In this document: piece after piece, positions 20,346 to 28,913 of the stretch
How positions within the stretch are numbered: position 1 is the first letter of the stretch
How the letters are laid out: each line of letters opens with the position of its first letter
DNA from: an uncultured Pelagibacteraceae bacterium
Lineage (GTDB): Bacteria; Pseudomonadota; Alphaproteobacteria; Pelagibacterales; Pelagibacteraceae
NCBI GenBank assembly: GCA_902559565.1
Contig: CACEIH010000002.1
Coordinates: 62,001-126,000, forward strand
Direction of reading: 5' to 3'
Length of the DNA stretch: 64,000 nucleotides
Notes under the pieces: model-generated
Database searches by the model: none
What the model was told of the DNA's origin: nothing
Seen by the model: the letters and a program-made list of their open reading frames with translations, nothing else
Made by a program: the position numbers and the translations under genes

Positions 20346-21560
20346 CTAAATTATATCCTTATACTTTTGTCTTTTTTTTATAATTTGAATTTTTGATCCT
20401 TTAACTAATATTTCAATCGGATATGGTCTCACATTATAGTTTGAGCTTAAAGACATTCCATATGCACCTACATCACAAATTACAACAAAATCTTTTTCAT
20501 TTAATTTTTGAAAGTTTTTGATTGATTTAAATTTATCTGTACTTTCACAAATTGGTCCAACAAATTCATAAATCTTTTTTGATTTTGTTTTAGTTTTTAC
20601 TATTGGTAATATTTTATGTTTTGCACCATACAATGCAGGTCTCATTAAATCATTCATACCTGTATCTAAAATAATAAAATCCTTTGTTTCATTTTGTTTA
20701 ATATAAATTACTTTTGAAATAAGAATTCCAGTGTTTCCAATTATAGATCTTCCAGGCTCGAATATAATTTTAGCCTGATGATTTTTTAAAAATTTTTTTA
20801 TAGCTAAAGAATATTTTTTATAATTGAGTTTTTTTTCATTATTTTCGTAAGAAATTCCCATTCCACCACCAAGGTCAATATATTCAAATTTATGATTTAC
20901 TTTCTTTAAAATTTTGGTGATTACATTTAGCATTTTTTCATAAGGCTTATGACTTACAATTTGACTTCCTATATGAACACTTAAACATTTAAGTTCTATA
21001 TTTTTTGAAGTTTTGCAAAAATTTACTAGTCTAAAAAAAATTTTTTCATTCACTCCAAATTTATTTTCTTTTTTTCCAGTCGATATCTGATTTAAAGTTT
21101 TTGCATCTGTATTTGGATTTAATCGAATTCCTATCTGAACTTTTTTATTTTTTGTCCTTGCTATTTTTTCTATTTCTTTTATCTCACTCTCAGATTCTGC
21201 GTTTATTAATAGTATATTTTTATTAATAGCATATTTTATTTCATCAGAGGTTTTTCCTACACCAGAAAAAACTATTTTTTTTGGATTAATTCCAGCTTTG
21301 AGAGCTTTCATCATTTCTCCTATTGATACAACATCAGCTCCTAATCCAAATTTTTTAATTTCCTTAATTAGATTAATATTTGTATTAGATTTAACTGCAA
21401 AACATATTATTGGAGATAAAGATTCAAAATTTTTTTTAAAATTTAGAATATTTTCTTTTAATTTTTTATATGAATAGCAATATGCTGGTGTACTAAATTT
21501 CTGTGCAATTTTTTGTACACTAACACTTTCAATGACAAGTTTTTTATTTTTATATTTCAT
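20346..21560 (-). CDS. lysA: diaminopimelate decarboxylase
   Basis: PAYCYSYKKLKEN, CFAVKSNTN, GGGMGISYE, EPGRSIIGN, CESTDKF. Confidence 0.95.
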   Translation of the reverse strand: MKYKNKKLVIESVSVQKIAQKFSTPAYCYSYKKLKENILNFKKNFESLSPIICFAVKSNTNINLIKEIKKFGLGADVVSIGEMMKALKAGINPKKIVFSGVGKTSDEIKYAINKNILLINAESESEIKEIEKIARTKNKKVQIGIRLNPNTDAKTLNQISTGKKENKFGVNEKIFFRLVNFCKTSKNIELKCLSVHIGSQIVSHKPYEKMLNVITKILKKVNHKFEYIDLGGGMGISYENNEKKLNYKKYSLAIKKFLKNHQAKIIFEPGRSIIGNTGILISKVIYIKQNETKDFIILDTGMNDLMRPALYGAKHKILPIVKTKTKSKKIYEFVGPICESTDKFKSIKNFQKLNEKDFVVICDVGAYGMSLSSNYNVRPYPIEILVKGSKIQIIKKRQKYKDII

Positions 21561-21694
21561 TAAACCTTATTAATAAGGAAAATATTCATTTTAATCTCTT
21601 TTTTTGACTCTTTAAAAACGGGATCTCCTTTCTTCCCACAAGAGAATAAAATAAGCAAAAGGATTATACTAAGAGTAATTTTTTTTATTATCAT
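21560..21694 (-). CDS. LptM/YifL-like small lipoprotein (44 aa), not in ORF track
   Basis: Reverse-strand ORF MIIKKITLSIILLILFSCGKKGDPVFKESKKEIKMNIFLINKV*; lipobox LFSC followed by GKKGDP; ATGA overlap with argH stop and TAATG overlap with lysA start. Confidence 0.85.
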   Translation of the reverse strand: MIIKKITLSIILLLILFSCGKKGDPVFKESKKEIKMNIFLINKV

Positions 21695-23082
21695 TTTCGT
21701 TTTTTATATTTCATTATCATTTTTTTAATATTATCAAAAGATGTTCCACCATAAGATTTTTTAGAATTTACAGAATTCTTTAAATCAAACACTTTTAAGG
21801 CATTAATTGATAGTTTTGGTTCAATTTTTTTTAATTCATCCATAGTTAATTGATTTAGGTTTTTCCTCTTTTTTTCAGCCAAATTTACTAATGCTGCTGT
21901 TTTATGATAAGCTTTTCTAAAAGACATTGTGTGATTTTTAACAAGATAATCAGCAAAATCTGTTGCTGTGATATATCCGCTATCAGCAAGTTCCAGCATT
22001 CTTTTTTTATTTGGTGTAAAGTTTTTTAGAATCTCATCAAATATTTTTAGACAATTTATTAGTATATCATTTGATTTAAAAATTATTTCTTTATCATCTT
22101 GAAGATCTTTAAAATATGATAATGGCAACCCTTTTAAAATTGTAAGCATTGAAAATAAATTTCCATAATTAATTCCAGTTTTTCCTCTTAAATATTCTAA
22201 AAGATCTGGATTTTTTTTTTGAGGCATAATTGAGGAACCCGTCACAATTTTGTCTGATAAGTTAATTAAGTTAAAAGCTTCTGAGTTCCAAATAATGAGT
22301 TCTTCAGCAATTCTAGAAATATGCATAGAGCATACAGAAACGCTATATAAAAAATCTAAAACAAAATCTCTATCAGATACAGTATCAATAGAATTATTTG
22401 TAGGTTTAGTAAAACCAAGTTTTTTAGAAGTATAGGTTCTGTCAATATTAAAAGAAGTTCCAGTTAAAGCAGCTACTCCTAAAGGATTTTCATTTAAGTT
22501 TTCTAAATTATTAGTAAATCTTTTTCTATCTCTATTAAACATTTCAACATAAGCCATTAAATAATGAGCAAAGGAAACAGCCTGTGCATTTTTAAGATGG
22601 GTGAACCCAGGCATAATAGTTTCTATATTTTTTTCAGCTAATTTTAGTGTGCTATTAATTATTTTATCTAATAAAAAATTGATTTCTTTAGTAGCTCCTT
22701 TAATCCAAATTTTAAAATCAGTAATTACTTGGTCGTTTCTAGATCGCCCAGTGTGTATATATCCCGCTTCCTCACCAATTATTTGGAACAATCTCTTTTC
22801 AATATTAATATGAATGTCCTCATATTTTTCATGAAATTCGAATTTTTTTCCTGATATTTCTTTTTTTATTTTATTAAGGCCAAAAATAATTTTATTCTTT
22901 ATCTTAAATGAAATTATTTTTTGCTTAAATAACATCTCTACATGAGCTATGGATCCCTCTATATCTTCATTGTAAAGTCTTTTGTCAATGTTAATTGAAT
23001 TTCCAATTTTTTGGAAAAGACTTGAAGTATTATCATTTATTCTAGCACTCCATATTGTCTTATTGTTTTTATTTTTTGGCAT
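21691..23082 (-). CDS. argH: argininosuccinate lyase
   Basis: GRSRNDQV, GSSIMPQKKNPD signature. Confidence 0.97.
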   Translation of the reverse strand: MPKNKNNKTIWSARINDNTSSLFQKIGNSINIDKRLYNEDIEGSIAHVEMLFKQKIISFKIKNKIIFGLNKIKKEISGKKFEFHEKYEDIHINIEKRLFQIIGEEAGYIHTGRSRNDQVITDFKIWIKGATKEINFLLDKIINSTLKLAEKNIETIMPGFTHLKNAQAVSFAHYLMAYVEMFNRDRKRFTNNLENLNENPLGVAALTGTSFNIDRTYTSKKLGFTKPTNNSIDTVSDRDFVLDFLYSVSVCSMHISRIAEELIIWNSEAFNLINLSDKIVTGSSIMPQKKNPDLLEYLRGKTGINYGNLFSMLTILKGLPLSYFKDLQDDKEIIFKSNDILINCLKIFDEILKNFTPNKKRMLELADSGYITATDFADYLVKNHTMSFRKAYHKTAALVNLAEKKRKNLNQLTMDELKKIEPKLSINALKVFDLKNSVNSKKSYGGTSFDNIKKMIMKYKKRK

Positions 23083-23106
23083 GGTAATTATTTATACCTT
23101 TTTAAC

Positions 23107-23616
23107 ATGAGATTTTTAATAATATTTATTTTTTTAATAACTAATTCATATGCAAATGAAGTTCTTGATATAAAAAATCTAATTATTAATAAAGAATTAA
23201 AAAAGTATGATAGTTTAACGTTTTTAGACACCAAAAATACACAATTAGATTTAAAAGATTTTAAAGGTAAACTGATATTATTGAATTTTTGGGCAACTTG
23301 GTGTGTACCCTGTAAAGAGGAAATGCCTTCATTAGATTTACTTCAATCTAATAAAAATTTAAAAAATTTAAAAATATTTCCAATAAATGTTGGTAAAGAT
23401 AATATTGAAAAAGCTTCAAAGTTTTTTAAGGATTTAAAAATAAAAAATTTAGATGTATATTTTGATTCTCCAGTCACTTTAGCTAAAGAATTTAGTTTAA
23501 GAGGTATACCAACATCAATTTTAATTAATAAAGATGGATTAGAATTCGCAAGGATAGTTGGTTCAATTGATTTTGAAGATAAGAAATTTATTAAATGGTT
23601 AAGTGAATATAATTAA
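23107..23616 (+). CDS. TlpA-like periplasmic thioredoxin-family protein
   Basis: Signal peptide; LLNFWATWCVPCKEEMPSL; redox CxxC. Confidence 0.9.
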   Translation: MRFLIIFIFLITNSYANEVLDIKNLIINKELKKYDSLTFLDTKNTQLDLKDFKGKLILLNFWATWCVPCKEEMPSLDLLQSNKNLKNLKIFPINVGKDNIEKASKFFKDLKIKNLDVYFDSPVTLAKEFSLRGIPTSILINKDGLEFARIVGSIDFEDKKFIKWLSEYN

Positions 23617-23816
23617 TTCTTAAAAAAATAAGCAAAACCGACTAAAGCTATTATTGCTATAAATTGGAGCAAAACTCTTAATTGCATCAATTTATTTGAA
23701 TATTTTTTACTAGTTTCTCCACCTTTAAATAAAGTTCCTATTCCTAAAATAAGAACTATACCTACTGCAATTAATAATATTATAGATAATATTTTTACAA
23801 ATATTCCAGAAATCAT
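23613..23816 (-). CDS. HIG1-domain twin-transmembrane protein
   Basis: ILIAVGIVLILGIGTLFKGGETSKKYSNKLMQLRVLLQFIAIIALVGFAYFF; likely start at the MISGIFVKIL Met. Confidence 0.8.
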   Translation of the reverse strand: MISGIFVKILSIILLIAVGIVLILGIGTLFKGGETSKKYSNKLMQLRVLLQFIAIIALVGFAYFFKN

Positions 23817-23865
23817 AAATGTATTGTAGGGTGTTTTAAGAATAAAAAAACATAAATCATACAGT

Positions 23866-24516
23866 ATGACATTTTGCCTTGATTCAACAATTATTAAACC
23901 AGAGAATAATATAGACATACATAGTGCTATAATTTTGCTTCATGGGTATGGTGGTGATGGCAAAGATATAAGCATGCTGTCATTGAATTGGAAAAGATAT
24001 TTGCCAAATACAGTTTTTATATGCCCTAATGGTCATGAGCAATGCTCAATAAATCCCTCAGGCTTTCAATGGTTTGATTTAACAAATGATGACCCAAAAT
24101 ATATTTTAGAACAATCTATTAAAGCTGAAAAAAAATTAAATCAATTTATTGATGAAATTAAAGAGGAGTTTCATTTAAAAAATAATAAGATATGTTTATC
24201 TGGTTTTAGCCAGGGATGTATGATGGCTATAAATTTAGGTTTAACTGCTAAACAAGAATATTCTTGTATTGTAGGTTTTTCTGGTAAAATTATTAATCAG
24301 GATTATTTAAATTCTAGAAAAAAAGTATCAACGAATACATTATTAATTCATGGAGACTCAGATCAAGTTGTTTCTTCAAGTTTTTTACTCGAGGCAAAAG
24401 ATTTTTTTATTAGGAATAATATAAATATAGAAACTTATTTAATAAAAAACTGCGACCATAATATTCCAGTAGAAGCATCAAGTATAGCATTAAAATATAT
24501 TTTGAAAAAAATTTAA
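23866..24516 (+). CDS. phospholipase/carboxylesterase (alpha/beta hydrolase)
   Basis: AIILLHGYGGDGKDI, LSGFSQGCMMAINLG, LIHGDSDQVV. Confidence 0.9.
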   Translation: MTFCLDSTIIKPENNIDIHSAIILLHGYGGDGKDISMLSLNWKRYLPNTVFICPNGHEQCSINPSGFQWFDLTNDDPKYILEQSIKAEKKLNQFIDEIKEEFHLKNNKICLSGFSQGCMMAINLGLTAKQEYSCIVGFSGKIINQDYLNSRKKVSTNTLLIHGDSDQVVSSSFLLEAKDFFIRNNINIETYLIKNCDHNIPVEASSIALKYILKKI

Positions 24517-24564
24517 TAATCTCTTATTATTGAATTAATTTTTCATTTAAGTTAAGATTTAATT

Positions 24565-25134
24565 ATGAATAATTTTATTGAACAAGATGTTTCATTAGAA
24601 AAATGTCCAGCATTAGTTTTAAATGCTGATTATAGACCATTGAGCTATTATCCTTTGTCATTATGGTCGTGGCAAGATACTGTAAAGTCAGTATTTTTGG
24701 ATCGAGTAATAATTGTGAGTAATTATGATAGAATTGTGAGAAGTCCATCTTTTAATATGCAACTACCAAGCGTCATTGCATTAAAAGATTATATTGTTCC
24801 ACAATCTAAACCAAGTTTTACAAGATTTAATGTTTTCCTTAGAGATAAATTTTCTTGCCAATATTGTGGCAGTGGAGAAGAATTAACTTTTGATCACTTA
24901 TTACCAAGATCTAAGGGTGGGGAAACTCACTGGGACAACGTTGTAACAGCTTGTTCAGCTTGTAATGTGAAAAAAGGTGGTAAATTATTAAAATTATCAG
25001 GAATGCAACTAAATCAGTATCCTTATCAACCATCCACGGAAGATTTACATCGAAATGGTAAAAATTTTCCTCCAAATTATTTACATAAAAGTTGGATGGA
25101 TTATCTTTATTGGGACGTAGAGTTAGAAGCTTAA
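24565..25134 (+). CDS. HNH endonuclease family protein
   Basis: FSCQYCGSGEELTFDHLLPRSKGGETHWDNVVTACSACNVKKGGK. Confidence 0.9.
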   Translation: MNNFIEQDVSLEKCPALVLNADYRPLSYYPLSLWSWQDTVKSVFLDRVIIVSNYDRIVRSPSFNMQLPSVIALKDYIVPQSKPSFTRFNVFLRDKFSCQYCGSGEELTFDHLLPRSKGGETHWDNVVTACSACNVKKGGKLLKLSGMQLNQYPYQPSTEDLHRNGKNFPPNYLHKSWMDYLYWDVELEA

Positions 25135-25137
25135 AAC

Positions 25138-25668
25138 TTAAATTTTTTCAGAAATATTAATTGCGACTTTAGAGCCGGTTTTAATTATTTTATCCATTAT
25201 TGAATAAAGGCCTTCTTTAGTTGCACCTCTTTTGTAAGCTATATCTTTGTGATGTAACTCGTCTTCTCTAAATTTTATAATTTTCTTTTTAAGATCTTTT
25301 TCATCAGGACCTAATTGATTAATTTGATTTTGATAATGTTCGTCAATAACCTCTTCTACAGATGCAGTGCATAGCATTGCTGCCTTTTTTCCAAGAAGAG
25401 TTGAACCAAAACCTAGTCCAACACCTAACAGATCCCATAAAGGCAAAAATTTTGTTGGTTTTATTTTTCTTTTTTTAATTTCTGCTTCAAAAAATTTACA
25501 GTGTTCTTTTTCGTGAATTTTCATTTCTTCGATTGTTTTTTTTAAACTATCATCTTTAACTAATGTGTTTAGGGCTAATAATTGACCTTCGTATATCTTT
25601 ACTGCACCTCGTTCCCCAGCGTGATCTACTCTAATAAATTCCTCAACCTTATTTTTTGAATTTTTCAT
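25138..25668 (-). CDS. coq7: demethoxyubiquinone hydroxylase (Coq7 family)
   Basis: RVDHAGERGAVKIYEGQL, KIHEKEH, VDEHYQNQI, FREDELHH diiron motifs. Confidence 0.94.
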   Translation of the reverse strand: MKNSKNKVEEFIRVDHAGERGAVKIYEGQLLALNTLVKDDSLKKTIEEMKIHEKEHCKFFEAEIKKRKIKPTKFLPLWDLLGVGLGFGSTLLGKKAAMLCTASVEEVIDEHYQNQINQLGPDEKDLKKKIIKFREDELHHKDIAYKRGATKEGLYSIMDKIIKTGSKVAINISEKI

Positions 25669-26137
25669 AATTTTTAAAAACTTTAAGTAGTAAAAAATTT
25701 AAGATTAAACTTATAATCATATTAAGTGAAGTAAGTGAAAATCCAAAAATTCTAAATGTCACATCTTTGCAGCTTATTATTCGTACTTGAAGTTGTTCTA
25801 ATAATTCTTCTTTTGAGATAGTATCCGAAGCATTTTTAATACTACAAACTGCCGATTCTTCAAAAAAACCCTGTTCTATCCCAAAGTGGTAAAATGATAA
25901 TATAAAAGAAAAGGAAAACAATAATATTAATAATAAAATTATAAATTGTTCATTTTTTTTTAAAAAATAATTTAAAATTATTAGAGTAATACCAAGTACA
26001 TACGGAATTCTTTCTATTAAACATAGATTACACGGCTGGTGACCTAAAATATATTCTATAAAATATGCTGAAATCAATGAAATTAAACTTATTAAAAAGA
26101 TAACTTTTAAAGTTGTTGTTTTCAGATTATTCATCAA
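25649..26137 (-). CDS. dsbB: disulfide bond formation protein B
   Basis: EYILGHQPCNLCLIERIPY (CxxC) plus second Cys pair and 4 TM. Confidence 0.9.
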   Translation of the reverse strand: MMNNLKTTTLKVIFLISLISLISAYFIEYILGHQPCNLCLIERIPYVLGITLIILNYFLKKNEQFIILLLILLFSFSFILSFYHFGIEQGFFEESAVCSIKNASDTISKEELLEQLQVRIISCKDVTFRIFGFSLTSLNMIISLILNFLLLKVFKNYEKFKK

Positions 26138-26733
26138 ATTTTAAATATTAAATAAATAATAATTCCAATAATTACTATTAATATCCCAATTATTGTAAAC
26201 CATTTTGATCCATGCTTATTCATAAATTCTGTAAATAAATCTCCGAATTTATATGAAAGATAAGACACTATAAAAAAACGCAAACCTCTAGAAATTAAAC
26301 TTATAAAAATGAAAATTAAAATATTAAATCCAATTAAACCACTAGCTATTGTAAAAACTTTATAAGGAAGAGGTGTGAAGCCAGCCAAGAAAAGGATACC
26401 AAGCCAAGCATAAAAACTATTACTATTTATTAAATTATTTTTTAGTTTTATTAACTTATCTTCATAACCATAAAAGCTCATAATTTGCATCCCTATATCA
26501 AAAAAAAATGCACCTATAAAATAACCTAAAATACCACCTAAAACTGAAAATATTGTTGCAATAAAAAATATTTTTATAAATTCAGTTTTTTTCGTGATCA
26601 CCATTGGAATAACCATCACATCTGGGGGAATTGGAAAGAAAGAACTTTCAACAAAGGAGATTAAGGCCAAATAATATTTAGAACTTTTATGTGCAGCTAA
26701 ATTTAAACACTTTTTATAAAGAGTATTAAACAT
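26134..26733 (-). CDS. YqaA/DedA-like membrane protein
   Basis: SSFFPIPPDVMVIPMV; AGFTPLPYKVFTIASG motifs. Confidence 0.88.
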   Translation of the reverse strand: MFNTLYKKCLNLAAHKSSKYYLALISFVESSFFPIPPDVMVIPMVITKKTEFIKIFFIATIFSVLGGILGYFIGAFFFDIGMQIMSFYGYEDKLIKLKNNLINSNSFYAWLGILFLAGFTPLPYKVFTIASGLIGFNILIFIFISLISRGLRFFIVSYLSYKFGDLFTEFMNKHGSKWFTIIGILIVIIGIIIYLIFKI

Positions 26734-26792
26734 TTTTTGGTTTTAATATAATTTTAGTTCTTATACTATTTAATAAATTTTTAAACAACTAA

Positions 26793-26877
26793 GGGCGAAT
26801 GGCGGAATTGGTAGACGCGCACGACTCAAAATCGTGTTTCGCAAGAAGTGAGAGTTCGATTCTCTCTTCGCCCACCA
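26793..26877 (+). tRNA. tRNA-Leu (anticodon CAA)
   Basis: GGGCGAA...TTCGCCC acceptor, loop CTCAAAA between CACGA/TCGTG, variable arm, T-loop GTTCGATTC, encoded CCA. Confidence 0.96.
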
Positions 26878-26881
26878 AATT

Positions 26882-28582
26882 ATGGAATTAAATAAAATTA
26901 ATAGTCTTGTTGAGCTTTTTTTTGAAAAGTATAAAGAAGAAAAAGAATTAACAAGACAACCATTTTTAAAATGGTTGAAAAATAATGACAATAATTTTCT
27001 AACATGGGGACAAGTTAAAAATAACATTTGTTTATTATCTGAATATTTAACAAAAAATTTATCTAAAGGAGATAGATGTGTTTTATTGTCTGAAAATCGA
27101 CCAGAGTGGCTTATTGCAGACTTAGCGATTATGAATGCAGGTGGAGTAACAGTTCCATTATTCACTACATATTCAGAAAAAGATTACGAATATATAATCA
27201 ATGATTGTAAACCTAAGATATGTATCATTTCAAATGAAATTCAATTTAAAAAAATTGAAAAATTTATTCCCAATGAAACAAAAGTTATTTCGATTGAAAA
27301 ATTTAATCAAAATATTGAATGTATTGAAACTATTTTAGATAAAAATTCTAACCAAGAAAAAATTGATATTTATAATAATTATAATAATAAAATAATTAGA
27401 AAAGATCTTGCTTGCATAATCTACACATCAGGCACAACCGGCAATCCCAAGGGAGTAATGCTTAGTCATGGAGGTATTTTATCAAATTGTGAGGGTGCAC
27501 AAGAAATTTTAGACTCCTTAGTTAGAAATGAAAAACCAATTTTTTTAACTTGGCTGCCTCTGTCTCACTCTTATGAACACACTGTCCAATTTGTGCAAAT
27601 TTCACTTGGGGCAAAAGTTTATTATGCTGAAAGTTTAGAAAAATTATTACCTAATATGGTAGTAGCGCAACCAACAATCATGACAGCTGTACCAAGATTT
27701 TATCAAAATCTATATAGTAAAATTTTTCTTAATTTCTCAAAACAAAAAGGTTTAAAAAAGAAATTGATAGAAAGTACCATGTATCTTGGGACAAAAAAAT
27801 TGAATAAAGAAAAGTTAAATTTTAAAGAAAAAATTATCAATTTTTTGTGTGAAAAATTAGTAAGAAGAAAAATTAAAAAACAATTTGGAGGCAAATTAAA
27901 AGCTTTTGTTTCGGGAGGAGGTGCTTTAGATCAAAAAATAGGTGAATTTTTGAATTCTATAGGTCTACCAACTTTACAGGGCTATGGATTAACTGAGACC
28001 TCTCCAGTTGTAAGTTGTAACATTCCTGAAAAAATAAAAATTGAAACTGTTGGTCCACCTTTTAAAACCAATAAAGTGAAAATTGCTGATGATGGTGAAA
28101 TTTTGGTAAAGGGTGAGAATGTAATGCTTGGTTATTGGAATATGAAAAAAGAGACTGATGAAATTATTAAAGATGGCTGGCTACATACTGGAGATATAGG
28201 AGAAATTACCAATGAAGGAAATTTAAAAATAACTGATAGAAAAAAAGAAATTATAGTGAATCTTGGTGGAGATAACATCTCACCATCTAAGATTGAAAAT
28301 TTATTGTGTTTAAATGAAAAAATAAAACAAAGTTTTGTTTATGGTGATAAGAAAAATTATTTAGTAGCGTTAATTGTAAGTGAAACTGATGAAAATAAAA
28401 AAGAAATTGAAAATTATTTAGAAAATTTAAATAAAAGTTTATCTTTAGTAGAAAAAGTAAAGAAATTTAAATTAATTAAAGAAGAATTTACAATTGAAAA
28501 TGGAATGTTGACACCCACTTTAAAACTAAAAAGAAAAAAAATTTTAAAAAAATATAAAGATGAATTAGAAAAACTTTATTAA
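26882..28582 (+). CDS. AMP-dependent long-chain fatty-acid-CoA ligase
   Basis: IIYTSGTTGNPKGVMLSHGG, GYGLTETSPV, GWLHTGDIG. Confidence 0.92.
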   Translation: MELNKINSLVELFFEKYKEEKELTRQPFLKWLKNNDNNFLTWGQVKNNICLLSEYLTKNLSKGDRCVLLSENRPEWLIADLAIMNAGGVTVPLFTTYSEKDYEYIINDCKPKICIISNEIQFKKIEKFIPNETKVISIEKFNQNIECIETILDKNSNQEKIDIYNNYNNKIIRKDLACIIYTSGTTGNPKGVMLSHGGILSNCEGAQEILDSLVRNEKPIFLTWLPLSHSYEHTVQFVQISLGAKVYYAESLEKLLPNMVVAQPTIMTAVPRFYQNLYSKIFLNFSKQKGLKKKLIESTMYLGTKKLNKEKLNFKEKIINFLCEKLVRRKIKKQFGGKLKAFVSGGGALDQKIGEFLNSIGLPTLQGYGLTETSPVVSCNIPEKIKIETVGPPFKTNKVKIADDGEILVKGENVMLGYWNMKKETDEIIKDGWLHTGDIGEITNEGNLKITDRKKEIIVNLGGDNISPSKIENLLCLNEKIKQSFVYGDKKNYLVALIVSETDENKKEIENYLENLNKSLSLVEKVKKFKLIKEEFTIENGMLTPTLKLKRKKILKKYKDELEKLY

Positions 28583-28696
28583 TAATGAATCTAATCGATT
28601 ATTATACGCATAAACACTAACTTTTTTAAACATATCAATTAATAAAATTAAAAAAATTTTAAAAATTTTTTTTAAAATTTAACTTTAATTAAAGAA

Positions 28697-28725
28697 TTGA
28701 CATAACGTGTATAAAAAAATAAAAA
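28697..28725 (+). promoter_or_regulatory. candidate promoter of the K/R-rich micro-ORF
   Basis: TTGACA (28697-28702), 17-nt spacer, TAAAAA. Confidence 0.4.
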
Positions 28726-28736
28726 TAACTTAATAG

Positions 28737-28753
28737 CGAATCAATTTGATTCG
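28737..28753 (+). promoter_or_regulatory. leader inverted repeat CGAATC-AATTT-GATTCG
   Basis: perfect 6-bp arms, located between candidate promoter and start codon of the micro-ORF. Confidence 0.5.
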
Positions 28754-28776
28754 TTTAACTAAAAAGGGAGCTAAAG

Positions 28777-28848
28777 ATGCCTAAGAGAAGAAAAAAAGCA
28801 AAAAAGAAGGCTAAGAAAAAAGCTAAAAAAAGAAGAAGAAAAAGATAA
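28777..28848 (+). CDS. 23-aa Lys/Arg-rich micro-protein
   Basis: ATG...TAA encodes [25 protein letters not shown]-like AAGGGAG 5' of ATG; own terminator. Confidence 0.7.
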   Translation: MPKRRKKAKKKAKKKAKKRRRKR

Positions 28849-28867
28849 TAACTTAGTATTCTTTATT

Positions 28868-28913
28868 TAAAACGCTTCTCATAACGATTTACGTGTGGGA
28901 AGCGTTTTTTTTT
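28868..28913. terminator. intrinsic terminator, probably bidirectional
   Basis: AACGCTTC (28871-28878) / GAAGCGTT (28899-28906) followed by T-run on + strand and TTTT on - strand. Confidence 0.85.

Noticed and set aside
24565-25134. HNH endonuclease as a possible defence or mobile-element nuclease
   Set aside because: Stand-alone HNH protein of a widespread bacterial type among housekeeping genes; no intron, intein or defence partners nearby.
26770-27165. 131-aa ORF on the minus strand across tRNA-Leu
   Set aside because: It covers the tRNA gene and the 5' end of the acyl-CoA ligase in antisense; the sequence looks like a tRNA read-through artefact.
28640-28690. A/T-only low-complexity stretch that can form a self-complementary hairpin
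   Set aside because: Alternating A and T homopolymers are common in this AT-rich genome; complementarity is expected by chance.
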